NCBI GenBank assembly: GCA_031551275.1 | Contig: JAVBNX010000017.1 | Location: forward strand, 54,026-118,025 | Source of the DNA: JAVBMJ01 sp031551275 | GTDB lineage: Bacteria; Bacteroidota; Bacteroidia; Bacteroidales; Rikenellaceae | DNA length: 64,000 nucleotides | Direction of reading: 5' to 3' | In this document: positions 7,335 to 17,355 of the stretch, in pieces | Position numbering within the stretch: the stretch's first letter is position 1 | Layout: every line of letters starts with the position of its first letter | Notes under the pieces: generated by a model | The model's database searches: none | The model's input: the letters and a program-made list of their open reading frames with translations, nothing else | Told to the model about the DNA's origin: nothing | Program-made: the position numbers and the translations under genes

Positions 7335-9902
7335 TTACTTGACGCAGGCTCCGATGATCTTGGCCGCGTCGGTACGTGCCGTGCCGGTCTGGTCGACGCC
7401 CAGGATGTCGGCCGAAATATCGGTCGTAGCCATCGCTTTGAGTGCGGTTTGGGTCATGCCGTTGCCGAAGGCGGGGTTGGTGGCGCTGCCGCCGACCAGC
7501 TTGCAGGTCTGGGTGCTTCCCCCGTTGTCGGCCAGCGCGGAGAGCATGGTCGCAGGATCGAAAGTGGGCGTAACAGTCTGCATGGTATTGGCAGCGTCGT
7601 AGAACTTGGTGCCGATGAGCGAGTTGTAGTGAAAGGCGGATGTACCGGTGGGTGAGGGAGCGGCAGTCGTACCGATCGCAACATCGCTGGTCGAGTTACC
7701 CGAGACTATCGTATTGTATGTTTTCAGGGTAATCCCCTTGTTTTCAAGGCAAACTGCACCGTTAGTATTAGTGTTGTTGGTAATTGTGCAACTGATCAGC
7801 GTAGAGACTATCTTGGTATTCTCATTGGCAGTGTACATTTCGAAAGCTCCGCCGGCGGTACCCTGATTGCCCGAGAAAGTCGTGTTCACACAGGTAACCC
7901 TGACATCGTTGGTTACAGCGTTACGGGCATAGAGTGCACCTCCCCGGGTCGTAGCGGTGTTCCCGGAGAATGTTGAATTGAAAGTAAACAAATCCATTGA
8001 GCCCCCGTTGTTGTAGGCATAGATACAGGCACCCAGGCCACTCGCATTGGCCGAAAAAGCGCACGACTCGAATACCACGTGGGAACTACCCGTCCCTGAC
8101 GTGGTCACGCAGCATAACCCATTGTTGGACGTGGTATTACTGTAAATCCTGCAACCCGTGAAGGATGTACGGGCGTTCAGCACCTTTAGCGTACCGCCGA
8201 AATCACCCGTGCCTGTCATCGTGCTGCCCGTGATCGTGCAATTCGTGAAAGAGGATTCCAGAGCCTGATTTCCGCTTTCGTCGTGAACGTAGAGGGCGGC
8301 GGCGGTAAACGTGGAGGTATTGTTCGAGAGCGTAGCGCCCGATATGGCCGCGGTAAGGGTTTGACCCGAAGCGGCGTTCAAATAGAGACCTCCCGCCGTG
8401 GCAGCGCTGTTGGCCGTGATTGTCGTGGTCGCCATGGTCAGTTCGCAGCCCGAGGCGATGTGCACCCCGCCGCCGATCGCGGTGGCGGTATTGGTAGAGA
8501 TCGTGCACCCGGTTACCTTTACCTTGGATTTGGCCGAATAGAGGCCGGCGCCGTTGATGCCGATGTTGTCGCTGATGGTACAGGCCGTCATTTCGACCTC
8601 CGTGTTGACAAGGGCGATGCCTCCGCCGTAGTTGTCGGCCAGCGTGGCTCCGTTGACGATGGTCGACCCACCCTCGGAAGTGGCCGCACCGCCCTTGATG
8701 GTAATGCCGTTGAGTACGACCTTCTCGCCTGCGGTCTTGGGTGCGCAGACAACCACCGTGTGGTAGGATTTGTTCGCGCCGTCCAGGATGGTCTTGTTGG
8801 CTGCCGGGTCGGCGGTCGCGCCTGCGGCCGCATCGGACGGGTAACCGCCGAGCAAGGTAACGTTCGTGTTGATCTCAAAGGAGTTGGTCTGGTCCGCGGC
8901 GTCACGGCCGGTCAGGGCGATGGTAGGATTGTAAGTTCCGGCAGCTATGTGGATTACCGAGCCTGACGCGGCTTTGGAGATGGCGTAAGACAATGTGGTC
9001 GGGGCCTCCCAGGAGATGCCTTTGGAAGAGTTCGAAGCGTCGGCCTTGACGTAGTAGGCGCGCGGCAGGGCGCTGTCGTCGAATTCATAGTTGGCGCTCA
9101 TGCGCTTAGCCTGCTTGAAGCCCGTGCCGTCGCCGAAGGTCTTGACCAGGCCGTCCTCGGCCCAGATCGAACTGATGTACGTTTTGGTGCCCTGCTGGAA
9201 GACCAGGTCCAGGCCTCCCTCGATGGCGAACCAGCCCACCGGGATCTTCAGGCTGGCCCCGTCGATGAAATCCATCCCCCCTGCAAAGTTCAGCGTGATC
9301 GAGTTGACCGGGTTGGTCAGGACGACCAGGCTTTTGGCCGCGTCGATCGTGTAGCCTCCCGCCATCGCACCGCCGCTTACGACAGCTCCCTGGGACGGGG
9401 TAATGGTCAGTTTCTCAGCTACGATGTCGTAAGGCTCGATGTCGAGTTCCAGAAGCGACCCCAGGGGCTTGAAGGTCAGGTTCAGGTTGTTGGCCGAGGG
9501 GCCGGTCATCGTGTAGGCGAACATCGGGACGCGGGCGGCGTTGACCCCGTCGTTGACCTGCTGCTCGGTCTGGATGCGGAAGGTGCCGAACATCGACGAG
9601 CAGTTGGCGTAACCGGTCACGGGGTTGCTGCCGACCATGGCGGCCGAGAGGTTGTCGTCCTTGCTGGTAAAGGTGGCCGTCGCACCGCCCGCCGCCGTGA
9701 CGAAGGTGTAGATCTCGTCGCCGCAGACGACCTTGATCTCATCGCCGGGTTCCCAAGCGGTTCCCAGGTTGCCCTCGACGGAGGCCGTCACGGTAAAGCC
9801 GTCGCTGCCCGTGGGCTGCTGCGGGGTGTTGTCGTCTTCCTTGCATCCGGCCATCACAAAGGCCGCGAGCAGGGGGATCAGGGTATATTTTGCTATTTTC
9901 AT
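7335..9902 (-). CDS. Fimbrillin-like/right-handed beta-helix surface lipoprotein
   Basis: An 855-residue lipoprotein (AFVMAGC lipobox). Residues about 35-260 resemble the fimbrillin-like Mfa-type domain (WEPGDEIKVVCGDEIYTF). From about 285 on it is a right-handed parallel beta-helix with many Asn/Thr-rich turns (TISDNIGINGAG, TNTATAIGGGV), preceded by AGTYNPTIALTG. It ends in a choice-of-anchor-Q-like module (DQTGTARTDAAKIIGA). Beta-helix proteins of this kind bind or cleave polysaccharides, but no catalytic residues can be assigned. It shares its C-terminal design with the neighbour at 9934-11718. Confidence 0.75.
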   Translation of the reverse strand: MKIAKYTLIPLLAAFVMAGCKEDDNTPQQPTGSDGFTVTASVEGNLGTAWEPGDEIKVVCGDEIYTFVTAAGGATATFTSKDDNLSAAMVGSNPVTGYANCSSMFGTFRIQTEQQVNDGVNAARVPMFAYTMTGPSANNLNLTFKPLGSLLELDIEPYDIVAEKLTITPSQGAVVSGGAMAGGYTIDAAKSLVVLTNPVNSITLNFAGGMDFIDGASLKIPVGWFAIEGGLDLVFQQGTKTYISSIWAEDGLVKTFGDGTGFKQAKRMSANYEFDDSALPRAYYVKADASNSSKGISWEAPTTLSYAISKAASGSVIHIAAGTYNPTIALTGRDAADQTNSFEINTNVTLLGGYPSDAAAGATADPAANKTILDGANKSYHTVVVCAPKTAGEKVVLNGITIKGGAATSEGGSTIVNGATLADNYGGGIALVNTEVEMTACTISDNIGINGAGLYSAKSKVKVTGCTISTNTATAIGGGVHIASGCELTMATTTITANSAATAGGLYLNAASGQTLTAAISGATLSNNTSTFTAAALYVHDESGNQALESSFTNCTITGSTMTGTGDFGGTLKVLNARTSFTGCRIYSNTTSNNGLCCVTTSGTGSSHVVFESCAFSANASGLGACIYAYNNGGSMDLFTFNSTFSGNTATTRGGALYARNAVTNDVRVTCVNTTFSGNQGTAGGAFEMYTANENTKIVSTLISCTITNNTNTNGAVCLENKGITLKTYNTIVSGNSTSDVAIGTTAAPSPTGTSAFHYNSLIGTKFYDAANTMQTVTPTFDPATMLSALADNGGSTQTCKLVGGSATNPAFGNGMTQTALKAMATTDISADILGVDQTGTARTDAAKIIGACVK

Positions 9903-9933
9903 CGTTGAAAGGTATTTTGGGTTGGTTTAAGGG

Positions 9934-11718
9934 TTATTGTGCGGTAACCGAGCCGATCGAGCGTCCGCCCCGGGCGGTACCGTTCTGGTCGGCGGCGACT
10001 ACGGTGGACTCTACGGCGGGGGCCAGGGCGGCCGCCTGGTCCTGGAGCTGGGCGACGGTCATACCCTGCCCTACTGCCGGGTTGGATGCCCCGTCGACCA
10101 AAAGCCAGGTGCGGGTCAAACCACCGTTGTTGAAGCCATAGGTCCCGAGCATCGTGGAAGCGGCGAAACTCCATCCGCCCACCGCGGTGCCGTCGCCGCC
10201 CATCAGCGCGGTGCCGTTGACCGTATAGCGGAGCGTCAGCAACGAAGCGTCCAGCGCCCCGTTGATCCCGGCGTCGACGACGCCCGAAGCGCTCGTGTTG
10301 CCCGAAACGATCGAATTGTACAACGCGATGGCGCCGTTGGCGTTGTATACGATTACCCCGCCGCCCCCGGCCGAGCCGTTGGCCGAGTTGCCCGTGATGG
10401 TGCAACTGATGCAGGTCGTCTTGGAGGGGCGCGCCGCGGTGCCGTAGCCCATGATCCCGCCGCCGTAACCCGCCTTGTTGCCCGTGAAGGTGCAGTTGAC
10501 GAAGACCGCGTCGGAGCCCTCGCGGATGTAAGCGCCCCCGCCGGAGCGGTTCACGTTGACCTGGGTGTTGTCGTTGTCGGCGATGGTCGTGTTGTAGATG
10601 CGGCAGATACTCGCAGCGGTGCCCGAGTCGATCGAGTAGAGGCCCGCAGCCTGTTGTCCGCTGGCGTTGCCCGAGATGGTGCAGTAATTCATGTAGAGCA
10701 CGCCGCCCTGGTTCCAGATGCCGCCGCCGTTGTTGGTCGAGCGGTTGGAGAGGATCATGCAACCCTCCATGCTGACGTTCGATCCGATGTACATATGCAC
10801 GCCGCCCGAGTGGCAGCCGGTATTGCCGCTGATCGTGCAGTTGACCACATCCAGGTTCGAGACCCCGACGTAGAGGCCTCCGCCCAGACCGGCGTCGATC
10901 AACGCGCCGCCGACCAGCCTGCGCAGGGTTTCGTTGGTCGCATAGGTAACCCCGTCGGTAATGGTCAGGTTTTTGAGCGCGGCCCTGTTCTGGTTCGATT
11001 TCTCCGCCGTGACGGTTACTACGTGGTAGACCGACTCGCCGGAGGGGAGCTTGCCGCTCAGGACGGTCGGGTTGGCGGCCGCGTCGGCGACGGCGCCCGT
11101 TTGCGCGTCGGCCGGGTAGCCCCCTTCCAGGGTAAAGTTGCTGAAGATCTCGAAGGTCTTCTCCTTCTCGTCCTCGCCGCCCGTGAGCAGGGCCGTAGGC
11201 TTGTAGGTCCCGGCCGCCAGGCAGATCTTGTCGCCGTCGCCCGCGTTCTCCATCGCCGTAGGCAGGGTGGTGGCCGTCTCCCAGGCCATGCCGTCGGCGT
11301 CGGGATCGCCGTCGGCCTTGGCGTAATAGATGATCGGCTCGCCCGCCGGGGCCGCTGACTGGGTCAAACGGAAGACGGCTTTGCTGTCGTCGGTAATGTA
11401 GGCCGTGATCGTCCCGGAGCGCTGGTCGCGGAGGCGGTTCCTCTGTACTTTAATGGTTATCTGCTGGCTGCCCGATCCGTTGACCTGCGGGAAGGTAACC
11501 CAGGAGAGGTCGGTCTTCAATCGCCAGGGAAGGTTCGAGTTCAGGGTCAGGGTCAGATCGCTGGCCTCGTGCGAGACGGTAAGCGCGTCCTGGTCGAGGG
11601 AAATTACCGGCGTCTGGGGCTCGAAGCCCGTATCGGTGCTCGAATCCAGGCAGGCGGTCAGCGTGAAGGCCGCCGGCAGGATCAACAGGGTAAGAAGTAT
11701 GGTGCGTATGCTTTTCAT
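9934..11718 (-). CDS. BACON/beta-helix lipoprotein, choice-of-anchor Q type
   Basis: A 594-residue protein. The start at 11718 is preferred because it places a signal peptide and lipobox (TLTAC) at the N-terminus; an in-frame upstream start at 11775 would overlap the preceding gene. Residues about 35-120 form a BACON-like domain (SNLPWRLKTDLSWVTFP). The rest is a right-handed beta-helix with repeated C-T-I-S/T-G-N turns (NCTISGNTGCHSGG, YCTISGNASG) and a C-terminal DQNGTARGGRSIGSV module. It is a paralogue of the next gene in its beta-helix and tail. Likely a surface glycan-binding or glycan-modifying protein; enzymatic role unproven. Confidence 0.75.
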   Translation of the reverse strand: MKSIRTILLTLLILPAAFTLTACLDSSTDTGFEPQTPVISLDQDALTVSHEASDLTLTLNSNLPWRLKTDLSWVTFPQVNGSGSQQITIKVQRNRLRDQRSGTITAYITDDSKAVFRLTQSAAPAGEPIIYYAKADGDPDADGMAWETATTLPTAMENAGDGDKICLAAGTYKPTALLTGGEDEKEKTFEIFSNFTLEGGYPADAQTGAVADAAANPTVLSGKLPSGESVYHVVTVTAEKSNQNRAALKNLTITDGVTYATNETLRRLVGGALIDAGLGGGLYVGVSNLDVVNCTISGNTGCHSGGVHMYIGSNVSMEGCMILSNRSTNNGGGIWNQGGVLYMNYCTISGNASGQQAAGLYSIDSGTAASICRIYNTTIADNDNTQVNVNRSGGGAYIREGSDAVFVNCTFTGNKAGYGGGIMGYGTAARPSKTTCISCTITGNSANGSAGGGGVIVYNANGAIALYNSIVSGNTSASGVVDAGINGALDASLLTLRYTVNGTALMGGDGTAVGGWSFAASTMLGTYGFNNGGLTRTWLLVDGASNPAVGQGMTVAQLQDQAAALAPAVESTVVAADQNGTARGGRSIGSVTAQ

Positions 11719-11731
11719 TGCTCTTCGGTAT

Positions 11732-12667
11732 TTAGCGTTCGACAATGACCAGACCGTTGGGGATGGCCTCGGCAAGGCCGTTGCTGTAAGGCAGGTTCAA
11801 CAGATCGAACAGGGTGGACACACGCTCGTTGCGCCAGACGGCCGTCACGGGCCTGGGCGACACGGCCCGGTTGTAATCGAGACTGATCGCTTCGTGGGCC
11901 CCGCAACTCTTCATTACCAGGCCCAAATCGTCGTAGGTGATCCCGTTCGAGTAGTAGAAGTCGCCGCCGTCGACCACAACCAGGTAGACCTCGTTGCCGT
12001 CCTTGGAGACGCCTACGGCCGACCGACCCGCCAGGGTGGTGCTCCCGTTGGTCAAAAGATAACCGTCGCCGACCAGGCGGGCGTCGCCGCTCACGGCCTC
12101 CCGGATGCGGGATTTGATCCCGGCGAACTCAGAAGCCGGCAGGCAGACGGCCTGTCCGTCGTTCAGGATGGCGAAGAAGGCCGGGGTGGTGCCCATCTGG
12201 TCCTTCAGGGCCTGGCCGTTGGCGTAAAGAATGCCGTTGGGCTGGTTGTTGGTACCGAATCCGCCGCCGCTGATCGCGCCCCAGACCGTGTAGACGCTTT
12301 TGCTCTCGATGGCGGCGGCCTGGTCGGTCAGCAACTGGGCCGCGCCCAGGGCGGCTTGGTCGTCGGGCAGGCTGACCCGGATGGAGATGGCGCCCAGGTT
12401 GACCTTGTAGACGAACATCTGCATGGCCAGCCCCTTCTGGTTGAGGTAGCCCAGGCGCAACAGGGTCACGCCGCGGGTCACGGTTACCTCGGAGCTGCTC
12501 TTCACGTGGCCGACGTAGCTCCGGGCGTTGTAGACCAGTTGCTCGCTCAGTTTGGTGTCGGCCCTGTCGTAGTTGTAGTAGTCCGGCTGGTCGAATTCGT
12601 CGCTGCTGCAACCCGCGAAGAGTGCGGCCGACAGCGCGAAAAACAGAATATGCGGTTTGAGTTTCAT
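11732..12667 (-). CDS. Phosphodiester glycosidase-like lipoprotein with degenerate active site
   Basis: A 311-residue lipoprotein; the start at 12667 gives a clean signal peptide with ALFAGC lipobox and does not overlap SusD. The fold markers of phosphodiester glycosidases are present (TVWGAISGGGF, RSAVGVSKDGNEVYLVVVDG, AIPNGLVIV). However, the catalytic signature LDGGGS seen in both paralogues is replaced by LDYNRAVS. It sits directly after SusD, where surface glycan-binding proteins are often encoded, so I infer it may bind the phosphodiester glycan rather than cleave it. Confidence 0.75.
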   Translation of the reverse strand: MKLKPHILFFALSAALFAGCSSDEFDQPDYYNYDRADTKLSEQLVYNARSYVGHVKSSSEVTVTRGVTLLRLGYLNQKGLAMQMFVYKVNLGAISIRVSLPDDQAALGAAQLLTDQAAAIESKSVYTVWGAISGGGFGTNNQPNGILYANGQALKDQMGTTPAFFAILNDGQAVCLPASEFAGIKSRIREAVSGDARLVGDGYLLTNGSTTLAGRSAVGVSKDGNEVYLVVVDGGDFYYSNGITYDDLGLVMKSCGAHEAISLDYNRAVSPRPVTAVWRNERVSTLFDLLNLPYSNGLAEAIPNGLVIVER

Positions 12668-12686
12668 GCTCGGTGGATTTAAGTGT

Positions 12687-13967
12687 TTAGTAGCCATCGT
12701 TCTGGGAAAGGTTCTTATTGACAGAGCGCTCCCTGGCCGGGACGGGCAACAGGGTTTGGTGGGACTGGATGCCCAACACAGTGACGGCTTTGCCCGTGCG
12801 TACCAGGTCGTACCAGCGGTGGTTCTCGCAAAGCAACTCCTTGCGGCGCTCCTCGAGGATCGCGTCGATAAAGCGACCCTCGGAAGCGGGGTAGACCTTG
12901 GCTAAGCCGCGCTTCTGGCGCAGGTCGTTCAACCGGGCCAGGCCGTTCTGGAGGCCCTGGGCCTCGGCGCTGATCAGATACATCTCACCCAACCGGGAGA
13001 TGACCACGGGGTCGGTCCCGACCTGTCCGCTCGGGTACTTGTTGATGAAGTTCAGATTGTCGAGCGTGGTGATCGAGATCTCCTTGCGGGTGTCGTTGTC
13101 GTCGTACATGGTCATCACATCCGGGGCGGGGGCGTAAACGTAGCTGCCCGAGTTGGGGTGGTTGTAGGAGTAGAACAGGGTGCTGATCGCGATGGTAGAG
13201 CCGTCGGAGGTCAAGCATGAGAAGGCGAAAATGATCTCCTGGTTGGTTTTGGCACGGAAGATCTTGTCATAATCGTCCAACGCGTACTGCGGTTTGGAGA
13301 TCAGCTCCTCGGCCAACTGCCAGGCCTCCTGCTTGTGGCCCATGTAGAGCGCGACGCGGGCTTTCAACGCCTTGGCAGCATCGGCCGAGAGGTAGTAGTA
13401 CCCTTCGTTGGGTGCGCCGAGGTATTGGATGGCCAGGGCGAGCTCCCCGTCGATAAAGGACCAAACCTCGGCGGCGGGGGTGCGGAAAAGGTATTCATCG
13501 CTGCTGTGCGTCCTGAGGATCACGTCGCCGAAACGGGTGACTAGGCACAAATGCAGCCAGGCCCGGAAATAGTGGCACTCGCCCAGGACCTTGTCGCGCA
13601 AGGTGCCCTCGGGCAATCCCTGTGCGATGCTGAAGACGTTGTTGACCTGCATCAGGGCGATATACAAACCCTGCCACTGCTCCTCGACCACGGAGCTCAT
13701 GTCGCTCGTCAAAGAGTTGATCAGTTCGAGCGGGTTGCTGCTCGCCTTGGTGGTCAGGTTGCCGCCCATCATATCGAACATGATGTAGCATAACCGCGTG
13801 GGCTCGTCCTGCACCTTGCGGTACATTCCGGTACGCAGTGCGTCGATGTCGGCGGTGGTGATCGATTGGGGCGCGACAGTCGAATAGGGCTTCACGTCGA
13901 GCATATCGGCGCAACCCTGCAAAAGGAGCGCGATAAGGGCAGCCGGTATGATATGGATTTTTTTCAT
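12687..13967 (-). CDS. SusD/RagB family nutrient-binding lipoprotein (PUL1)
   Basis: A 426-residue lipoprotein (LLLQGC lipobox) starting 12 bases after the SusC stop. SusD features include the early DMLDVKPYSTVAP region, helical TPR-like segments, and the C-terminal EERRKELLCENHRWYDLVR followed by LLPVPARE. SusD caps the SusC channel on the cell surface and binds the glycan. It is slightly shorter than most SusD proteins (about 500 residues). Confidence 0.9.
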   Translation of the reverse strand: MKKIHIIPAALIALLLQGCADMLDVKPYSTVAPQSITTADIDALRTGMYRKVQDEPTRLCYIMFDMMGGNLTTKASSNPLELINSLTSDMSSVVEEQWQGLYIALMQVNNVFSIAQGLPEGTLRDKVLGECHYFRAWLHLCLVTRFGDVILRTHSSDEYLFRTPAAEVWSFIDGELALAIQYLGAPNEGYYYLSADAAKALKARVALYMGHKQEAWQLAEELISKPQYALDDYDKIFRAKTNQEIIFAFSCLTSDGSTIAISTLFYSYNHPNSGSYVYAPAPDVMTMYDDNDTRKEISITTLDNLNFINKYPSGQVGTDPVVISRLGEMYLISAEAQGLQNGLARLNDLRQKRGLAKVYPASEGRFIDAILEERRKELLCENHRWYDLVRTGKAVTVLGIQSHQTLLPVPARERSVNKNLSQNDGY

Positions 13968-13979
13968 GGTCCGCTGGAT

Positions 13980-16900
13980 TTAGAAGGTAATGTTGACACC
14001 GGTTTTGAACAGGCGGGGCGAAGGGACGCCGTAATTGTCGTTTCCCATGGTCCTGGGGTCGGTACTGACCGAAAGTTCGGGGTCCCAGCCCGGGTACTTG
14101 CTCAGAAGGGCCAGGTTCTCGCCCTGGACGAAGACCCTCACGTTGCTCATGCTGATCGCCGAGGTCCAGCGCTTGGGCAGCGTGTAGGACAACATCAGCG
14201 ATTTGAGTTTGATGAACGATCCGTCCTTCAGGTAGTAGGTCGACGCTTGGGCGTTGTTGCCGTGGTAGGAGTAGATCGGGCGGGGGTAGCTGTTGGTGCT
14301 GCCCGGGCCGGTCCACCGGTTGTCGGCCCACTCCTGCAACAAGCCCTGGTAGTTGCCCATGCGGGTCGGGCCGGTCATCCATTGGGCGTAGACGTAGTTG
14401 CCGTAGCTATAAGTAAGGAAGATGCTCAGGTTGAATCCTTTCCAGGAGAAGGAGTTGTTCCACCCCCCTGCGAAGTCGGGATTCGGGGAGCGGGTCACGA
14501 TCCGGTCGGTAGAGTTGATCGTCCCGTTGCCGTCCCTGTCGTAGTACTTCATATCTCCGGCGCGCATGCCCAGGTCGTACTGCGCGTTGGGGACCTCGCC
14601 GTCGTACTGGTAAATTCCGTCGAAGCGCAACAGGTAGTATGCGCCGACCTCCTTGCCCACCTTGAGGATGTGGGTGGTCAGGTCGACCTCGTCGACGTCG
14701 TCCGAGAGCTTGAGTATCTTATTCTTGTTGTGGGAGATGTTCAGCGAGGAGGTCCAGTTGACCGGCCCCAGGTTGAAGTGGGTGTTGATCGTGAACTCGA
14801 TCCCGTAGTTGCGCATCTCCCCGATGTTGCTCATCACTGCCTTTTGTCCCCACCAGTCTGTCGGTATGGGTCTATTGTAAAGCAGGTTGCGCGTATTTTT
14901 GAGGTACGTGTCGAAGATCATGTTGATCTTGCCTTTCAGCAGCGAGAGGTCGAAACCCGCGTCGTACTGGTCGGCGGTCTCCCAGGTCAGCGACGGGTTG
15001 CCCATCTCGTATACCGCGATGCCGCTCTTGCCGCCGTAGTTGGCCCGGGTACTGGTGATCTGCGGCCTCCATATGTAGTCGTTGAAGCCGTCCTGGTTAC
15101 CGGTCTGGCCGTAGCTCACGCGGAATTTGAGGTCGGTGGTGCTCGATTTCCAGAAGTCCTCCTTGGTAATGTTCCAGCCCAGGGAGACCGAAGGGAAGTA
15201 GCCCCAGCGGGTATCGGGGGCGAACTTGCTCGATCCGTCGGCGCGGAAGGTCGCGTTGAGGATGTATCTCTCCTTGAAGGCGAGGTTCACGCGGCCGAAC
15301 CACGACTCCATGGCGTACTCGGAGATGCCTCCCGTCACACCGGAGGGAACGGCGGCCGAGCCTACCATCGAGAAGGCGGGCGAAGCGAAGTTCTGGGCGT
15401 CGATGCTGTTGGCACGGGTATAGGTCTTCTGGAAGGAGTGGCCCGCCATCGCCCCGAAGCTCCAGTCGCCCCACTGGTCGTCGTAGTTGGCGTAGACGTC
15501 CAACAGGTTGGTGTTCATCAGACGGGTCTTCTCGATTACCCGGCCGTTGTCCTCCTTATAGGGGTGGTTGGCGTTGTAGTAGAGGTAGTCCAGGGTATAG
15601 GCCGCGTCGGTGTTGAAGGCGGCTTTGACCTTCAGTTTCTTGGTAATCGAGGCCTCGGCGAAGAACGATCCCAGGAAGCGGTAGTTGTCCACGTAGGAGG
15701 TCTCCTCGCCCACGAGTTGCGTGGGGTTGTGGCGCGAAAGCTCGTCCGTGCCCCCGAGGTAGTAGTCGCCGTTGGGTTTGTAGGGACGGTCGAAAGGACG
15801 CTGCTCGACCGTACGGGCGATGACCGAAGAACCCAGCGCCGCGCCCGGGACCCGGTTGTTCTTCAAATAGTTGCCGCTCATGTTGGCTCCCACGTTGAGC
15901 CATTTGGTAATCTGGGTCGAGACGTTGGACTTGAGGTTGATCTTGTTCACGTCGTTGTGCTTGATCACACCCTCCTGGTACTCGTAGCCGGCCCCCATGT
16001 AGTATTTGGTCTTCTGGGTGCCCCCCGAGAAGGCGACGTCCACGTTCTGGAGCAGGCCCGGGCGGGTAATCAGATCCAGCCAGTCGGTATCGGGCAAATC
16101 GTCGAAGGGATTGCGGATGTGGGCGATGTAACCCGCGTCGGTGCGGACGTAGCCGTTCTGGCGGTTGTAGTTGTCGATGCCCTCGTTGTAGATGCGCACC
16201 CAAGACCCCGAATCGGCGTAGTCGATGCGGTTCTTGCCGGGGAATTTCGAGACGCCGAAGTTGTAGTTGATCCTCACGTCGGACTTGCCTTCCTTGCCCT
16301 GCTTGGTGGTAATCAGGATGACCCCGTTGGTCGCCCGTGAGCCGTAGATGGCGGCCGAGGCGGCGTCCTTGAGGATCTCGATCGACTCGATGTCGGTCAG
16401 GTTCAACACCGCAAGGGCGCTGAGGTCCTCGCCGAAGCTGTACAGCGACCCCGACATGTTGTTCAACGGCGTGCCGTCGACCACGTACAAGGGCTGGTTG
16501 CTGGCGTTCAACGAGCTCGCGCCCCGGATGCTGATCCTGTCGGCCGTTCCCAGGTTACCCGATGCGGAGGAGGCCGAGACGCCCGCTACCCTGCCCTGCA
16601 ACAGTTCCGAAGGGCTGAGCGCTGAGCGCACGTTGTTCTCGTCGGGCTTGAACTGGGCCACGGCGTTGGTCATCATCGAGCGGCGTTGGGTACCGTAGCC
16701 GATCACCACCACGTCGTCGATTACCCGGTCGTCGGCCTCGAGTGTTACCCGGACCGCGCTGGCGGTGCTGGCAACGGGATACTGCACCGATTTCATGCCC
16801 AAAAAAGAAACCTGCAGAACGGGGTTGCGCTGGGTGGTGGAGAGTTGGAAGGTACCGTCGACGCCCGTAGAGGTACCCTGGGTGGTCCCCATCAGGATCA

Positions 16901-17321
16901 CGGTGGCGCCCGCGACGGGAGCGCCCCCATCGTCGACCACCGTCCCCCGGATCACGGCGGGCTTGCCGGTGTCGGGTTTCGGGGCGGATGTCGGGGCGGC
17001 CTCGGTAACCGAGATGATGCTGCCCTCGATGGTGTAAGCGACGTTCAGCCCCTCGAAGACCTTGTCTAAGACGCTCCTGATGTCGGCATTCCTGACCGAT
17101 ACGGAGATCCTCTTGGTCACGTCCACCTCGCTCGTCTTGATCGAGAAGGAGTAACCGTAATCCTTTTGCAGTTTCTCGATGACCTCCCGGATCGTGGCGT
17201 CGTTCATCGACAGGTTGATCGATTGAGCCGAAGCCGTAACGGTCCAGAAAAGCATCGCCGCAAGGAGCGGGAGCGGCCGCAAGAAGGACTTCATGAGTTT
17301 AAGCACGTAGAAGTTTCTCAT
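13980..17321 (-). CDS. SusC/RagA TonB-dependent transporter with STN domain (PUL1)
   Basis: A 1113-residue outer-membrane transporter; an alternative start at 17294 gives a tighter signal peptide. The N-terminus has an STN (secretin/TonB short N-terminal) domain (NLSMNDATIREVIEKLQKDY), used by transporters that signal to FecR anti-sigma proteins. A carboxypeptidase-regulatory-like domain (VRGTVVDDGGAPVAGATVIL-type) and the TonB plug (DDVVVIGYGTQRR, SIRGASSLNASNQPLYVVDG) precede the beta-barrel. The STN domain matches the adjacent FecR and ECF sigma genes: substrate binding at the surface should activate transcription of the operon. It imports the glycan together with SusD. Confidence 0.95.
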   Translation of the reverse strand: MRNFYVLKLMKSFLRPLPLLAAMLFWTVTASAQSINLSMNDATIREVIEKLQKDYGYSFSIKTSEVDVTKRISVSVRNADIRSVLDKVFEGLNVAYTIEGSIISVTEAAPTSAPKPDTGKPAVIRGTVVDDGGAPVAGATVILMGTTQGTSTGVDGTFQLSTTQRNPVLQVSFLGMKSVQYPVASTASAVRVTLEADDRVIDDVVVIGYGTQRRSMMTNAVAQFKPDENNVRSALSPSELLQGRVAGVSASSASGNLGTADRISIRGASSLNASNQPLYVVDGTPLNNMSGSLYSFGEDLSALAVLNLTDIESIEILKDAASAAIYGSRATNGVILITTKQGKEGKSDVRINYNFGVSKFPGKNRIDYADSGSWVRIYNEGIDNYNRQNGYVRTDAGYIAHIRNPFDDLPDTDWLDLITRPGLLQNVDVAFSGGTQKTKYYMGAGYEYQEGVIKHNDVNKINLKSNVSTQITKWLNVGANMSGNYLKNNRVPGAALGSSVIARTVEQRPFDRPYKPNGDYYLGGTDELSRHNPTQLVGEETSYVDNYRFLGSFFAEASITKKLKVKAAFNTDAAYTLDYLYYNANHPYKEDNGRVIEKTRLMNTNLLDVYANYDDQWGDWSFGAMAGHSFQKTYTRANSIDAQNFASPAFSMVGSAAVPSGVTGGISEYAMESWFGRVNLAFKERYILNATFRADGSSKFAPDTRWGYFPSVSLGWNITKEDFWKSSTTDLKFRVSYGQTGNQDGFNDYIWRPQITSTRANYGGKSGIAVYEMGNPSLTWETADQYDAGFDLSLLKGKINMIFDTYLKNTRNLLYNRPIPTDWWGQKAVMSNIGEMRNYGIEFTINTHFNLGPVNWTSSLNISHNKNKILKLSDDVDEVDLTTHILKVGKEVGAYYLLRFDGIYQYDGEVPNAQYDLGMRAGDMKYYDRDGNGTINSTDRIVTRSPNPDFAGGWNNSFSWKGFNLSIFLTYSYGNYVYAQWMTGPTRMGNYQGLLQEWADNRWTGPGSTNSYPRPIYSYHGNNAQASTYYLKDGSFIKLKSLMLSYTLPKRWTSAISMSNVRVFVQGENLALLSKYPGWDPELSVSTDPRTMGNDNYGVPSPRLFKTGVNITF

Positions 17322-17355
17322 CTGGTTTTGGGTAAGGTTGATATTTGGTTTAGTG

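Noticed and set aside
13866..16340. Very long plus-strand open frame (over 800 codons)
   Set aside because: It is the mirror of the PUL1 SusC gene, a known effect of GC-rich codon bias. It has no recognisable domain and an abnormal Val/Gly/Arg-rich composition.
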